27,104 nt of DNA from Caccoplasma intestinavium (GCA_018715885.1 DVKT01000002.1:1-27104), one strand, 5' to 3'. Counted from the stretch's first letter, positions 1 to 8,419 are shown. Program-made: numbers and translations. Notes: generated by a model not told the origin, from the sequence alone.

Positions 1-136
1 CTTGCAAACTGGTATACTGACAAAAACAGACATTCTGACATTTTATAAAACAGAATCCTTCATTTCCTGCTTCCAACAAAATCAAACCATACCCCCGCCG
101 ATCGCGACATCATGCTATCGGAACAACGACACAGAA

Positions 137-2002
137 CTATCGACTATAACGATCGGGCAGATAAAAACCGAGATGAGGCGGCTGATTATAGGCAACATTC
201 TGCCAAACGATACTCATTCGATAAAGGGGATCATGCATAAGCGTAGGTATGCGGTAATCGGTAGGCAGGGTTGTTGTAAATACAACCAGATCCGATGCCG
301 TTTCCCGATCCCATAAGATAACCTCCTCTCGCCAATCACCCAAAATATCGGCACTCAACGAAGGTGTCTTCTTAGAACCGTTACATGAAGACACCGGTTG
401 TAAATCTCGAAAATCGACCATTTCTTCACATCGTTTTCTTTGAGGGTTCCATTTGCTGACGCGGGTACCATCGAGGAGTTCATCGTACAAATCTCCATCC
501 CAGTAAATGCGGAAATTCAAAGGAATACGCCCCCGGGCGATAGACTCGAAACCAGCGGTAGAATATATTCTCGGTGAAGCTTTCGAACAAAATTCAAAAC
601 CTCGATGGCCGGGATCAATGTCGGCGGCAATCCCTCGTCCAGTATCTTCGTTGTCTTCTTCACGATACAGAATTTCTCCCGTCGCCGCATCACGCACATC
701 AGCTCCGCCGATATCTTCATGTACCATGAATATCTCCAACCCCTCCCTGTCGGGTATGAGATTTGAAACATGCAAAGCATCTCCATGTCCCAAACCGGTA
801 CGATGCAACACCGTTCCATCATGGTCGAGCACTGCAGATCCGTAAATAACCTCATCGCAACCGTCATGATCGACGTCGGCCACCGCGAGGCTATGTGCTC
901 CTTCGCCGTAAAGACCCTCTCCTTTTTTTTCCGAACGATGCAACCAGCGTAATTTCAACTCTCTTCCGTCGAAATCAAAAGCCGCGATATAAGCCTGCAT
1001 ATAATATCCGCGACACATTACCAAACTCGGTTTCTCGCCATCGAGATAGGCTACACACGCCAGATAACGTTCACTTCGGTTGGCTTTTCTATCTCCCCAA
1101 TCGTTCGTAACATCCCGCCCGGGAACATACGGAATCGTTGTTACCTCCGCCCCTGTTTCTCCATCAAACACGGTGAGATACTCGGGACCGTCCATAATCG
1201 TGCCAACGACTTCATCTCCTACCGGCGTACGGTAATCGGCAAGAGGGTCATCTCCGTCGAGAAGTACATATTTCCCCGTACCGTCGACCGTACCCGGGGC
1301 TGTCTTGCAGGCTACCTCGGAACGTCCGTCTCCATCGAGATCATACACCATAAATTGTGTATAATGTGCACCTGCACGAATATTCTTTCCCAAACCGATA
1401 CGCCACAACTGTCTGCCGTCGAGCTTATAACAATCGAGATACACTTCACCGGTATATCCTCGAAACGAATTATCCCGGGCGTTGGTAGGATTCCATTTCA
1501 CAATGATTTCGTATTCACCATCACCATCGACATCGCCCACGCTGCAATCGTTCGGTTCGTAACTGTAATGTTCCCCTTCGGGACGTTCCTCGATGCGTCC
1601 TCGGTTCACAGCCCGGAAGGGCGGAGTTACTCCATCGGCCGGACGATTGAGATGTATGCGCAAAAACGGCTGCTCCCAACTCGACACCGCCGTAGAATGT
1701 TCGACCTGCTTTCCCCGACAAAGCGTCTTTACGACATACTCCGAAGTCACGCTTCCGCCGGCATCGAAATAGTTCGTCAAAACGATAGGTTGTGAATTTA
1801 CCTTCACTCCATCGCGGTAAAGATCGAAACTGGTACTATCGTCATCGGTAGAAAAAAGCCGCCAACTCACAAATACGCCGCCTTCGGTTTTCACGGCGAC
1901 AAGCCCCCGATTCAACTTTTCGGGAACAAAAGCAGCACTACGGATACAAAAAATCCCTACAAATATCCCTATCAACCAAACTATTCTTTTTCTTTCTTTC
2001 AT
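137..2002 (-). CDS. Secreted rhamnogalacturonan lyase, PL11 type
   Basis: A 621-residue protein that matches family PL11 rhamnogalacturonan endolyases (YesW/YesX type), which cleave the rhamnose-galacturonate backbone of pectin by beta-elimination. An N-terminal hydrophobic segment (about residues 7-24) suggests export. A short beta-sandwich-like region follows (residues 27-100), then the long beta-propeller catalytic part. Several acidic calcium-binding loops of the DxDGDG kind are visible: DVDGDGEYE, DLDGDGRSE and DVDHDGCDE, which in PL11 enzymes hold the propeller blades. The length is usual for the family. No SusC/SusD pair, sensor or other pectin enzyme is seen beside it in the window, so its polysaccharide locus may lie off the left edge or it may act alone. 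The family call is strong; exo versus endo action is not decided. Confidence 0.9.
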   Translation of the reverse strand: MKERKRIVWLIGIFVGIFCIRSAAFVPEKLNRGLVAVKTEGGVFVSWRLFSTDDDSTSFDLYRDGVKVNSQPIVLTNYFDAGGSVTSEYVVKTLCRGKQVEHSTAVSSWEQPFLRIHLNRPADGVTPPFRAVNRGRIEERPEGEHYSYEPNDCSVGDVDGDGEYEIIVKWNPTNARDNSFRGYTGEVYLDCYKLDGRQLWRIGLGKNIRAGAHYTQFMVYDLDGDGRSEVACKTAPGTVDGTGKYVLLDGDDPLADYRTPVGDEVVGTIMDGPEYLTVFDGETGAEVTTIPYVPGRDVTNDWGDRKANRSERYLACVAYLDGEKPSLVMCRGYYMQAYIAAFDFDGRELKLRWLHRSEKKGEGLYGEGAHSLAVADVDHDGCDEVIYGSAVLDHDGTVLHRTGLGHGDALHVSNLIPDREGLEIFMVHEDIGGADVRDAATGEILYREEDNEDTGRGIAADIDPGHRGFEFCSKASPRIYSTAGFESIARGRIPLNFRIYWDGDLYDELLDGTRVSKWNPQRKRCEEMVDFRDLQPVSSCNGSKKTPSLSADILGDWREEVILWDRETASDLVVFTTTLPTDYRIPTLMHDPLYRMSIVWQNVAYNQPPHLGFYLPDRYSR

Positions 2003-2262
2003 GATACGTTTCGCTGTTTTTCTTTCTTAGACTGAATCTCTCGGGAAAAGTTTATTTCTTCTGTAAAAATATCTTTCCCGATAACTGCCGGAAATCACAC
2101 GACAAACAACTATTTTCCAAAACAGCAAGGGAAAAACTTTCGCAAAAAGAGTTTTCCATGAGGTTCTCCCCCACAGCATCACGTTCTGTCATGAGGAAAC
2201 GTTAGAAAGAAATCCCGCACTGTTGGTAGTAGATTTTTCACATTACTCCGTTCCGCTCCTAA

Positions 2263-2313
2263 ATAAAACCAATGCTCCCTGTCGGAATTTTCGACAGGGA
2301 GCATTGGTTTTAT
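2263..2313 (-). terminator. Terminator after purN
   Basis: Long perfect inverted repeat: arms 2263-2284 and 2292-2313 around a 7-base loop, ending in a T-rich tract in the minus direction. It begins 9 bases after the purN stop codon, so it closes the nrdD-nrdG-purN transcript. The mirrored A/T flanks mean it could work in both directions. Confidence 0.9.
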
Positions 2314-2322
2314 ACTCAATAA

Positions 2323-2922
2323 TCAACCTCTCACAGGTATTCCTCCGGATAGAATACGCTGTACAGTCTCTACCAAGAACGTATGTTCCCGTTCCAACAC
2401 GCGAGCTGCCAATGTATCGGGCGTATCGTCGGGTAAAACGACAACCCGCGACTGAGCGACAATCTCTCCCCGATCATACGACTCATCGACACGGTGTATC
2501 GTTACGCCCGACTCCTTGTCACCGGCCGCAATCACCGCCTCATGCACGTGAATACCATACATACCTTTACCGCCATAACGAGGCAACAACGCCGGATGTA
2601 TATTGAAAATACGGTTATGATACCGTTTCAATACCGAAACCGGCAACATACGCATATAGCCCAACAACAAAATGAGATCGGTATCGTGCGTCTCCAAGAC
2701 AGACAACATTTTTTCGGCAACAGCCTCTTCACTGTTTTCGGTCTTGGTACTGATATGATAAGCGGGTATTCCGGCACGACGGGCCCGTTCCAATGCAAAT
2801 GAGGTCGAGTTGTTACTGATGACCGCACCTATACGGGCAATAAGACGACCTTCGGATATCGCATCGATGACGGCTTGCAGATTGGAACCGCCATGAGAAG
2901 CGAAAACGGCTATATTTTTCAT
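2323..2922 (-). CDS. purN: Phosphoribosylglycinamide formyltransferase (GART)
   Basis: 199 residues. PurN moves a formyl group from 10-formyl-tetrahydrofolate to glycinamide ribonucleotide, the third step of purine synthesis, in the cytoplasm. The phosphate-binding start ASHGGSNLQAVI (residues 8-19) and the catalytic trio are visible: N107 and H109 in FNIHPALLPRYGGKG, and D150 in VDESYDRG. The frame stays open far upstream, but MKNIAVFASHGG is the family start and lies 11 bases after the nrdG stop. The gene is last in nrdD-nrdG-purN and is followed at once by a strong terminator, so it should share the upstream promoter and cobalamin riboswitch. No separate promoter was seen in the 11-base gap. 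Confidence 0.95.
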   Translation of the reverse strand: MKNIAVFASHGGSNLQAVIDAISEGRLIARIGAVISNNSTSFALERARRAGIPAYHISTKTENSEEAVAEKMLSVLETHDTDLILLLGYMRMLPVSVLKRYHNRIFNIHPALLPRYGGKGMYGIHVHEAVIAAGDKESGVTIHRVDESYDRGEIVAQSRVVVLPDDTPDTLAARVLEREHTFLVETVQRILSGGIPVRG

Positions 2923-2933
2923 CAAAAGAGATT

Positions 2934-3452
2934 TTACAGTTGAAATTCGACAGTCTGTTTCCCGGAGATAGACCGACGGACATCGATAAGACGTTGATTG
3001 CGACTTCCCCGAAAACGCAAAGATAAGTCTCTTTCGGCTAAAATAAAAGGACCGTCGACCAAAACATCGATATAAGCAAGCAACTCCCGTGTATCGGGAC
3101 GGGTAAGCAGATTCTCGAACAGATACCCGGTATAACACCATATCGTCTTTCCACACTCTTCCTTGATACGTCTCGCCAACGCGCACAACGCCCCGGCCTG
3201 CAACATCGGGTCTCCTCCCGAGAATGTTACATTCATATCTGCTCCGCGCACGATGTCATAAAGAGTATCGACAGAATATTTCTTACCGTTAGCCATATTC
3301 CACGACTGCGGATTATGGCAGCCCTTACAAGCGTTCTCACAGCCGGCAAAGTAAATGGAGGTACGCAAGCCGACACCATCGACCGACGTACCTTCTACAA
3401 TATCCAAGACTGAAAGTTCCGGTTCCCGATTATTTATGCACGACCCGGTCAT
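2934..3452 (-). CDS. nrdG: Anaerobic ribonucleotide reductase activase
   Basis: 172 residues with the chosen ATG. NrdG is a radical SAM enzyme that makes the glycyl radical on NrdD. The cluster-binding motif C38-x3-C42-x2-C45 (FAGCENACKGCHNPQSW) is present, followed by the SAM-contact region TFSGGDPMLQ. The ATG at 3452 overlaps the end of nrdD by 23 bases, which fits translational coupling; the frame runs further upstream inside nrdD, but longer starts would make the protein unusually long. An ATG 21 bases upstream (3473) is an alternative. Gene order nrdD-nrdG is standard. The product acts only under anaerobic conditions because its iron-sulphur cluster and the radical are oxygen sensitive. 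Confidence 0.93.
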   Translation of the reverse strand: MTGSCINNREPELSVLDIVEGTSVDGVGLRTSIYFAGCENACKGCHNPQSWNMANGKKYSVDTLYDIVRGADMNVTFSGGDPMLQAGALCALARRIKEECGKTIWCYTGYLFENLLTRPDTRELLAYIDVLVDGPFILAERDLSLRFRGSRNQRLIDVRRSISGKQTVEFQL

Positions 3453-5637
3453 GAAGTTCTGCAAGTTTGGCATGATTCCAACGATCGGTAGCCCCGACCA
3501 AATAGCCTGTAATGCGTTGCAGACGGTCAATGTGCGTACTGCCGCAACTGGGACAAACTTCAAGGGCTTCCTGAGCATCTTCATAACCGCAATCCATGCA
3601 ACGATTGCGATTGTGATTGACCGACCCGTAACCGATATCGTATTTGTCCATCAAATCGACAATATCCATTATGGCTTCGGGATTGTGCGTAGCATCACCA
3701 TCGATCTCGACATAGAAAATATGCCCACCCCTCGTCAATTCATGGTAGGGTGCTTCGATTTCGGCTTTGTGCTTGGGGCTACACTTGAAGTAAACCGGCA
3801 CATGATTGGAATTGGTGTAATACTCCCGATCGGTTATACCTTTGATTATCCCGAACTCTTTCTTGTCTTTTGCCGTAAATTTCCCGGAAAGACCCTCGGC
3901 CGGTGTTGCCAAGACACTGAAATTGTGATGATACCGCTCGGAAAATTCATTGGCCCGATCTCTCATATAGGTAATGATACGCAAGCCCAATTCCTGTGAA
4001 GCTGCATCTTCACCGTGATGTTTACCAGTAAGGGCAACGAGGCACTCGGCCAATCCTATAAAGCCGATCCCCAATGTTCCCTGATTGATAACGCTCTCTA
4101 TCGTTTCATCGGGTTTGAGGTTTTCACTACCGACCCACAACATCGTCATCAACAAAGGAAATTGTTTGGCCAACGTCGTTTTTTGGAAATTATAACGGTC
4201 TTCCAACTGACGAGCGGTAATTTCAAGAATCTCATCGAGTTTGGCAAAAAAGGCATTGATCCGGTCGTTCCGATTTTCTATCGACATGCACTCTATGGCA
4301 AGCCGTACCAGATTGACGGTGGTAAACGAGAGATTGCCCCGACCGATAGAGGTCTTTTCACCGAAACGATTTTCAAAAACGCGGGTACGGCATCCCATTG
4401 TGGCAACCTCGTATTTATACCGTTCGGGATCATCTTCCCGCCACAACTCGTGCCGGTTGAAAGGTGCATCGAGATTGACGAAATTCGGAAAAAAGCGACG
4501 AGCGGTTACTTTGCAGGCATACCGATACAAATCGTAATTACGATCGGTGGGCAGATAACTTACCCCTCTTTTCTTTTTCCATATCTGTATGGGGAATATG
4601 GCCGTAGAGCCGTTCCCTACTCCTTGATAAGTGCTTATCAGTATCTCACGGATTATACAACGTCCTTCGGCCGAAGTATCCGTTCCATAATTGATCGAAC
4701 TGAAAACGACCTGATTCCCCCCTCGGGAATGTATGGCATTCATATTGTGAATAAACGCCTCCATCGATTGATGTACACGGCGTACCGTGCAATTGATCGC
4801 TTGTTGCTTGATTCGTTCTTCGCCTGTCAGTCCGTCGAGTTCCTTATAGAGATAATCATCGATAGGTGCCTCATAAAGATGAGAATAATCTGCGTCCATA
4901 AATTTTTCAATGACCTTTATCTCCTCGATATAGCTCAATCGCACATAAGGAGCAAGATAGAAATCAAATGCGGGAATGGCCTGTCCTCCGTGCATTTCGT
5001 TTTGAGCCGTCTCCATAGAGATACAGCCCAAGATACTCGCGGTTTCTATGCGTTTGGCAGGACGCGCCTCCCCATGTCCGGCACAAAACCCCTTTTTCAA
5101 TATCTTGTCGAGCGGGTGCTGTACACACGTCAGACTCTTGGTAGGATAGTAATCTTTATCATGGATATGAATGTATCCATGACGTATGGCGTCTCTTACT
5201 TCATCACTCAACAAATAATCATCGACAAAAGGTTTTGTCGTCTCGCTGGCGAATTTCATCATCATGCCGGCCGGAGTATCGGCATTCATATTGGCATTTT
5301 CCCGAGTGATGTCGTTGGACTTGGCATTGATGATATCGAGAAACATCTCTCGCGTCTTGGCCTTACGGGCAATGCTACGCTGATCCCGATAAGCGATATA
5401 CTTCTTTGCGACTTCCTTACGCGGACTTTTCATCAGTTCCATTTCGACCCAATCCTGAATTTCCTCCACCGACATCTGTTCACGGCCATTGCAAGCAATG
5501 CGGTCGGTTATTTTACGGATCAACGGTTCGTCTTCTCCCTTTTCGGTATGGAGCATCGCTTTGCGGATAGCCGCCATGATTTTTTCTTCGTTGAAGCCGA
5601 CAATACGGCCATCACGTTTGATAATAGTCTGTATCAT
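3430..5637 (-). CDS. nrdD: Anaerobic (class III) ribonucleoside-triphosphate reductase
   Basis: 735 residues, the usual length. NrdD reduces ribonucleoside triphosphates to dNTPs, generally with formate as reductant, using an oxygen-sensitive glycyl radical and no B12. Residues 1-90 form the ATP-cone allosteric domain (IIKRDGRIVGFNEEKIMAAI). Near the C-terminus are four zinc-site cysteines, C680, C683, C695 and C698, followed by RITGYLVGATDRW, in which G711 is the likely radical site. The start ATG at 5637 is where the ATP-cone begins. A leader of about 300 bases carries a cobalamin riboswitch, so expression should fall when B12 is available; this suggests that the organism also has a B12-dependent class II reductase elsewhere (inference). 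First gene of nrdD-nrdG-purN. Confidence 0.97.
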   Translation of the reverse strand: MIQTIIKRDGRIVGFNEEKIMAAIRKAMLHTEKGEDEPLIRKITDRIACNGREQMSVEEIQDWVEMELMKSPRKEVAKKYIAYRDQRSIARKAKTREMFLDIINAKSNDITRENANMNADTPAGMMMKFASETTKPFVDDYLLSDEVRDAIRHGYIHIHDKDYYPTKSLTCVQHPLDKILKKGFCAGHGEARPAKRIETASILGCISMETAQNEMHGGQAIPAFDFYLAPYVRLSYIEEIKVIEKFMDADYSHLYEAPIDDYLYKELDGLTGEERIKQQAINCTVRRVHQSMEAFIHNMNAIHSRGGNQVVFSSINYGTDTSAEGRCIIREILISTYQGVGNGSTAIFPIQIWKKKRGVSYLPTDRNYDLYRYACKVTARRFFPNFVNLDAPFNRHELWREDDPERYKYEVATMGCRTRVFENRFGEKTSIGRGNLSFTTVNLVRLAIECMSIENRNDRINAFFAKLDEILEITARQLEDRYNFQKTTLAKQFPLLMTMLWVGSENLKPDETIESVINQGTLGIGFIGLAECLVALTGKHHGEDAASQELGLRIITYMRDRANEFSERYHHNFSVLATPAEGLSGKFTAKDKKEFGIIKGITDREYYTNSNHVPVYFKCSPKHKAEIEAPYHELTRGGHIFYVEIDGDATHNPEAIMDIVDLMDKYDIGYGSVNHNRNRCMDCGYEDAQEALEVCPSCGSTHIDRLQRITGYLVGATDRWNHAKLAELHDRVVHK

Positions 5638-5754
5638 ACCACATACATTAAAAATTTACAAACAATACGCATGCAAAGGGGAAAAGACAGAGAGGCATAC
5701 ATGACAAAAGGATTGTCTGTTGTCCTGCTTTCGACCCGAAGCATCTTTACAACT

Positions 5755-5933
5755 CACAAACGGCAGGTCTTCTGACTTGTTTCATCTGTTACACCTTCCC
5801 GGTCATATACAAAAATTTCCAGTGGCATTTATCGAACAGACTTCTACTGAAACTCACAGCTACGGGGATAGTTCCTGTTTTCCACAGGATTCCCTTTTAA
5901 TCTCTTTTTTCTCAAAAAAATCGAGAACCGAAT
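5755..5933 (-). promoter_or_regulatory. Cobalamin (B12) riboswitch upstream of nrdD
   Basis: Read on the minus strand, this holds the conserved landmarks of the cobalamin aptamer in the right order: GGTT..., TTAAAAGGGAATCC, a hairpin CCTGT/ACAGG, TATCCCCGTAGCTGTGAG, GCCACTG, a GGGAAGGTG segment, and the closing GTCAGAAGACCTGCC. The 5' end matches the start expected from the promoter at 5940-5971. About 118 bases lie between the aptamer and the nrdD ATG; this part should hold the switching structure. A CCTGC/GCAGG pairing between the aptamer end and 5724-5728 is one possible alternative helix. No convincing terminator was found there, so translational control is plausible but not shown. Confidence 0.93.
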
Positions 5934-5939
5934 GTTCGA

Positions 5940-5971
5940 CAAATATATAAACAAGAAAATTTACAGACAAA
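5940..5971 (-). promoter_or_regulatory. Promoter of riboswitch-nrdD-nrdG-purN
   Basis: Minus-strand TTTG (5968-5971), 20 bases, then TATATTTG (5940-5947): an exact match to the Bacteroidota housekeeping promoter pattern TTTG-N17-23-TAnnTTTG. The expected transcription start, around 5933, falls at the 5' edge of the cobalamin aptamer. Confidence 0.8.
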
Positions 5972-5980
5972 CAATTCAAT

Positions 5981-6009
5981 AAAAAGTTTTCCAAATTGGA
6001 AAACTTTTT
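5981..6009 (-). terminator. Likely terminator after the lipid kinase gene
   Basis: Perfect 29-base palindrome, 14-base arms around a single A, with arms ending in A5 and T5. It lies 180 bases downstream of the lipid kinase stop and just before the nrdD promoter, so it would separate the two minus-strand units. The symmetric flanks would allow either direction. The surrounding stretch 5950-6188 is very AT-rich and shows no gene. Confidence 0.6.
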
Positions 6010-6188
6010 ATCACCAAAACATTCTATCCAAAATTCAAATAAACAAACTAATTATAAATAAATCAATAAATTACGATCAAAAACAAAATGTTTACAAACA
6101 TTAAAATAGAAAACTTATAAAAACAAGCAAAAGAGATAAAGATAAATCCTTCAAAAAAAAAGCAATCACGAAAGTAATTACAATATGA

Positions 6189-7154
6189 TTAAATATCCAA
6201 CTCGTGTTTTATCGTATCGACTACATCAAAAACCAATGATTGGATCGGCGCAATCAACGACTTATGCTGCTCAGTACGAGGCACCAACACTTTCAGTCCA
6301 CCCTTAACACATGTAATGTCTACGCGTTTCGACATTTCGACCGGTTCCCCATCGAGGTGCATCACCCCTTCCCGTTCCCGGGTAATCGTCAAAGCCGGAG
6401 TTTCAAAAATTTTTACGTTGGAACTGACACTGATCCATTTGGTAAACAGTTGTACCGCAACCGGTAAAACATCGATGGGACTTACGGGAAACATAATCGT
6501 TACGTCGATTTTTCCGTCATGCAGACTTGCCCGTGGTGTTATATAGGCATTGTTCCCGTATTGCGAGGCGTTGCCGCAGGCTACGATAAATGCCTTTTCC
6601 TGTATGACTCCATCGGAAGTTTCGATGCGATACACCTCATTCTTGTAGGTGAGATATTCCTCAATCGCCTTTTTTATATATGTCATTTTACCCCGATGCC
6701 TGTCTTCGGCAAACTTTTTACTTACCCACGCATCGAAGCCCATACCGCAAGTACAAAAAAAAGTTTTGTCATTGGCCTTGCAGTAATCGATGTTATCTAC
6801 TATTGCATCGTTGAGAATACGCAATGCCCGTATAGGATTGAGCGGTATCCCCAAATGGCGCGCCAAACCGTTTCCCGAGCCAACGGGAACAATACCCAAC
6901 GCCGTATCGGTATGTACCAAAGAACGGGCTATTTCGTTACAGGTACCATCTCCTCCGACCGATATGACAAAATCATATCTCTCTTTCACGGCTTCGCGGG
7001 TAAGCTCGGCAGCATGACCTCCATATCGGGTAAAAACGATTTCGGGAACAAAAATATTTTTATCGAGAGTATTTTGCACCCAATCCGGCACATTCTCCTT
7101 GGAATGCGTCCCCGAAATCGGATTCACGATAAACAATATTTTCTTGCGCTCCAT
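6189..7154 (-). CDS. Diacylglycerol kinase-like lipid kinase (YegS/DagK family)
   Basis: 321 residues. The family phosphorylates diacylglycerol or related lipids with ATP. The nucleotide-binding signature GGDGT is at residues 67-71, and GSGNGLARHLGIP follows at 92-104; the C-terminal half has the expected beta-rich fold with HLDGEP near the end. The ATG at 7154 is chosen over an in-frame ATG at 7187 because a well-matched promoter (TATCTTTG, 7185-7192) places transcription start near 7178, downstream of that longer start. The gene is monocistronic, divergent from the DUF308 gene. The precise lipid substrate (diacylglycerol, sphingosine-like lipid or other) cannot be read from the sequence; Bacteroidales make sphingolipids, so a sphingoid substrate is conceivable but unproven. 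Confidence 0.88.
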   Translation of the reverse strand: MERKKILFIVNPISGTHSKENVPDWVQNTLDKNIFVPEIVFTRYGGHAAELTREAVKERYDFVISVGGDGTCNEIARSLVHTDTALGIVPVGSGNGLARHLGIPLNPIRALRILNDAIVDNIDYCKANDKTFFCTCGMGFDAWVSKKFAEDRHRGKMTYIKKAIEEYLTYKNEVYRIETSDGVIQEKAFIVACGNASQYGNNAYITPRASLHDGKIDVTIMFPVSPIDVLPVAVQLFTKWISVSSNVKIFETPALTITREREGVMHLDGEPVEMSKRVDITCVKGGLKVLVPRTEQHKSLIAPIQSLVFDVVDTIKHELDI

Positions 7155-7184
7155 CTGCGAAATATAAAAGAGATATTGATGAAG

Positions 7185-7215
7185 CAAAGATAACCGAAAA
7201 AAAAGGTTTTCACAA
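7185..7215 (-). promoter_or_regulatory. Promoter of the lipid kinase gene
   Basis: Minus-strand TTG (7213-7215), 20 bases, TATCTTTG (7185-7192). It predicts a leader of about 24 bases before the ATG at 7154 and excludes the longer in-frame start at 7187. Confidence 0.7.
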
Positions 7216-7287
7216 TAAAAATTCCCATCGACAGGAAAAGCGACACTTTTTTAATGCAAAAAATATTTTTATTCAACATCAAAGGGT

Positions 7288-7295
7288 TATCTTTG
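7288..7295 (+). promoter_or_regulatory. Promoter -7 element of the DUF308 gene
   Basis: TATCTTTG matches the Bacteroidota -7 consensus TAnnTTTG. A T-rich -33 region (TTTT near 7266-7269) lies 18 bases upstream. The predicted start near 7302 is about 18 bases before the ATG at 7320, which rules out the in-frame upstream ATG at 7254. Confidence 0.65.
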
Positions 7296-7319
7296 TTATT
7301 ATCAAAAATACTTTTTATT

Positions 7320-7838
7320 ATGGAATCTCTTTTCAAAAATCCCATCATACGCAACTTGCTTGCCATTGCATTGGGTGTTGTCATCATTATCAACCCGCAG
7401 CTCGGCCCCAATATTGTCATCATGCTTATCGGAGCGACATTGGCTATTCCCGCCTTACTTGCAATCATCGGGTATTTCTCTTACAAAAACAAGGAAACAC
7501 CCATGCCCGGGTATGTTCTGGTCGAAAGTATCGGGGCTCTTGTCATCGGCGCATGGATGTTACTGCAACCGACATTTTTCAATGCTGTTATCCTGATAGC
7601 CTTAGGTATAATACTTCTCCTTGCAGGTATTTCGCAAATCATCTCTCTGATACGTTCGGGTCAAATAATGCCTATCCCCATCGGTATGTATATTGTACCG
7701 GTACTGATCACGATAGCGGGATTCCTCATGATTTTCAAGCCTTTCGGAACGGTAAATCTCATCATGACGATATTCGGTATATCGATGGCGATTTACGGTA
7801 TATCGGATATGATACGGTATTACAAATTCCGACGATAA
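7320..7838 (+). CDS. DUF308 (HdeD-like) integral membrane protein
   Basis: 172 residues, almost entirely hydrophobic, with six likely membrane segments arranged as pairs: about residues 11-27, 32-50, 62-82, 87-106, 118-137 and 142-160. Repeated patterns such as 'ALGVVIIINPQLGPNIVIML' and 'GALVIGAWMLLQPTFFNAV' are typical of the DUF308/HdeD family, where each repeat places a helix, a proline-containing turn and another helix. HdeD in enteric bacteria is linked to acid resistance; a role here is not known. The ATG at 7320 follows a good promoter and begins the first charged residues ahead of helix one. The gene is single and faces a bidirectional terminator. Confidence 0.8.
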   Translation: MESLFKNPIIRNLLAIALGVVIIINPQLGPNIVIMLIGATLAIPALLAIIGYFSYKNKETPMPGYVLVESIGALVIGAWMLLQPTFFNAVILIALGIILLLAGISQIISLIRSGQIMPIPIGMYIVPVLITIAGFLMIFKPFGTVNLIMTIFGISMAIYGISDMIRYYKFRR

Positions 7839-7843
7839 TCTAT

Positions 7844-7885
7844 AAACGCATGGGGCGGGAATTAAAATTCCCGCCCCATGCGTTT
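7844..7885. terminator. Bidirectional terminator between DUF308 and DUF5606 genes
   Basis: Arms 7844-7863 and 7866-7885 are exact reverse complements (20 bases, GC-rich core, A/T ends) around a 2-base loop. It sits 5 bases after the plus-strand DUF308 stop and 19 bases after the minus-strand DUF5606 stop, so one structure serves both converging genes. Confidence 0.92.
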
Positions 7886-7904
7886 TATAATGTCCTCTCG
7901 GATA

Positions 7905-8333
7905 TTACTCTGTTTTATCTTCTTTCGGTGCCTCCCCTTTTTCTTTTACCGAAAAATCGGTTATTCCAGATTGCACCAAGATATTGTACCACGAAATCAA
8001 TTTGCTGATGTCGGTAGGATAAACCCGTTCCGTATCGAAATCGGGCAATATTTCAGCAAAATAAGTACGCAAAACTTCTTTATCGGCTTTCGGCGAGACA
8101 GATGCGACAGCACCGTTTTCTTTTTTCTTTACACTATCAAGCACCTTGTAAAGGGGCTCTTCCCCACTCTGCGTGTACATGGCTATGTCTCCCAAAGAGG
8201 TTACTTTATCATGACTGTACGCCAACGTACGTTTTCCCGTAGACAAGGCTTCAACAATCAATGCCCCTTTCGCTTGAGAGACCAACTTAAAAAGTCCGGG
8301 ACGACCCGATATGGATAAAATTTTCTTCAACAT
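7905..8333 (-). CDS. DUF5606 domain protein
   Basis: 142 residues. It resembles the small conserved Bacteroidota protein annotated DUF5606, usually found beside coaE; no function is established. The N-terminal half, beginning KKILSISGRPGLFKLVSQAK, looks like a compact beta-rich fold, the middle has KVLDSVKKKENGAVASVSPKADKEVLRTYFAEILPDFD compatible with helices, and the tail is charged and probably disordered. No signal peptide, membrane segment or catalytic motif is seen. It lies downstream of coaE in the same direction, but a separate promoter at 8368-8399 implies it can be expressed alone. Ends at a shared terminator. Confidence 0.8.
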   Translation of the reverse strand: MLKKILSISGRPGLFKLVSQAKGALIVEALSTGKRTLAYSHDKVTSLGDIAMYTQSGEEPLYKVLDSVKKKENGAVASVSPKADKEVLRTYFAEILPDFDTERVYPTDISKLISWYNILVQSGITDFSVKEKGEAPKEDKTE

Positions 8334-8367
8334 AATCTTTATCTTTCTTCATTTGGTATTAGTCGCA

Positions 8368-8399
8368 CAAAAGTAATACACATTCCCGAGATAATCAAG
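8368..8399 (-). promoter_or_regulatory. Promoter of the DUF5606 gene
   Basis: Minus-strand TTG (8397-8399), 21 bases, TACTTTTG (8368-8375), matching TAnnTTTG. It lies in the coaE-DUF5606 gap and predicts a leader of about 28 bases before the ATG at 8333. Confidence 0.6.
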
Positions 8400-8419
8400 C
8401 CTACCGAGACATTTAAACA

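Noticed and set aside
2..316. 104-codon open frame on plus at the left edge
   Set aside because: Mostly antisense to the C-terminus of the PL11 lyase, no recognisable domain. The first 136 bases hold no feature I can support.
5638..5754. Rho-independent terminator as riboswitch expression platform
   Set aside because: Only a short GACAA/TTGTC stem near 5703-5717 with no solid T tail; too weak to claim. Translational control stays open.
4015..5775. 586-codon open frame on plus
   Set aside because: It is antisense to nrdD over almost its whole length; nrdD has full family motifs, and the translated plus frame shows no recognisable domain. Long antisense frames arise easily with this codon usage.
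5950..6188. Possible gene or repeat array in the AT-rich gap
   Set aside because: No open frame with coding character and no repeated units, only one palindrome that fits a terminator.
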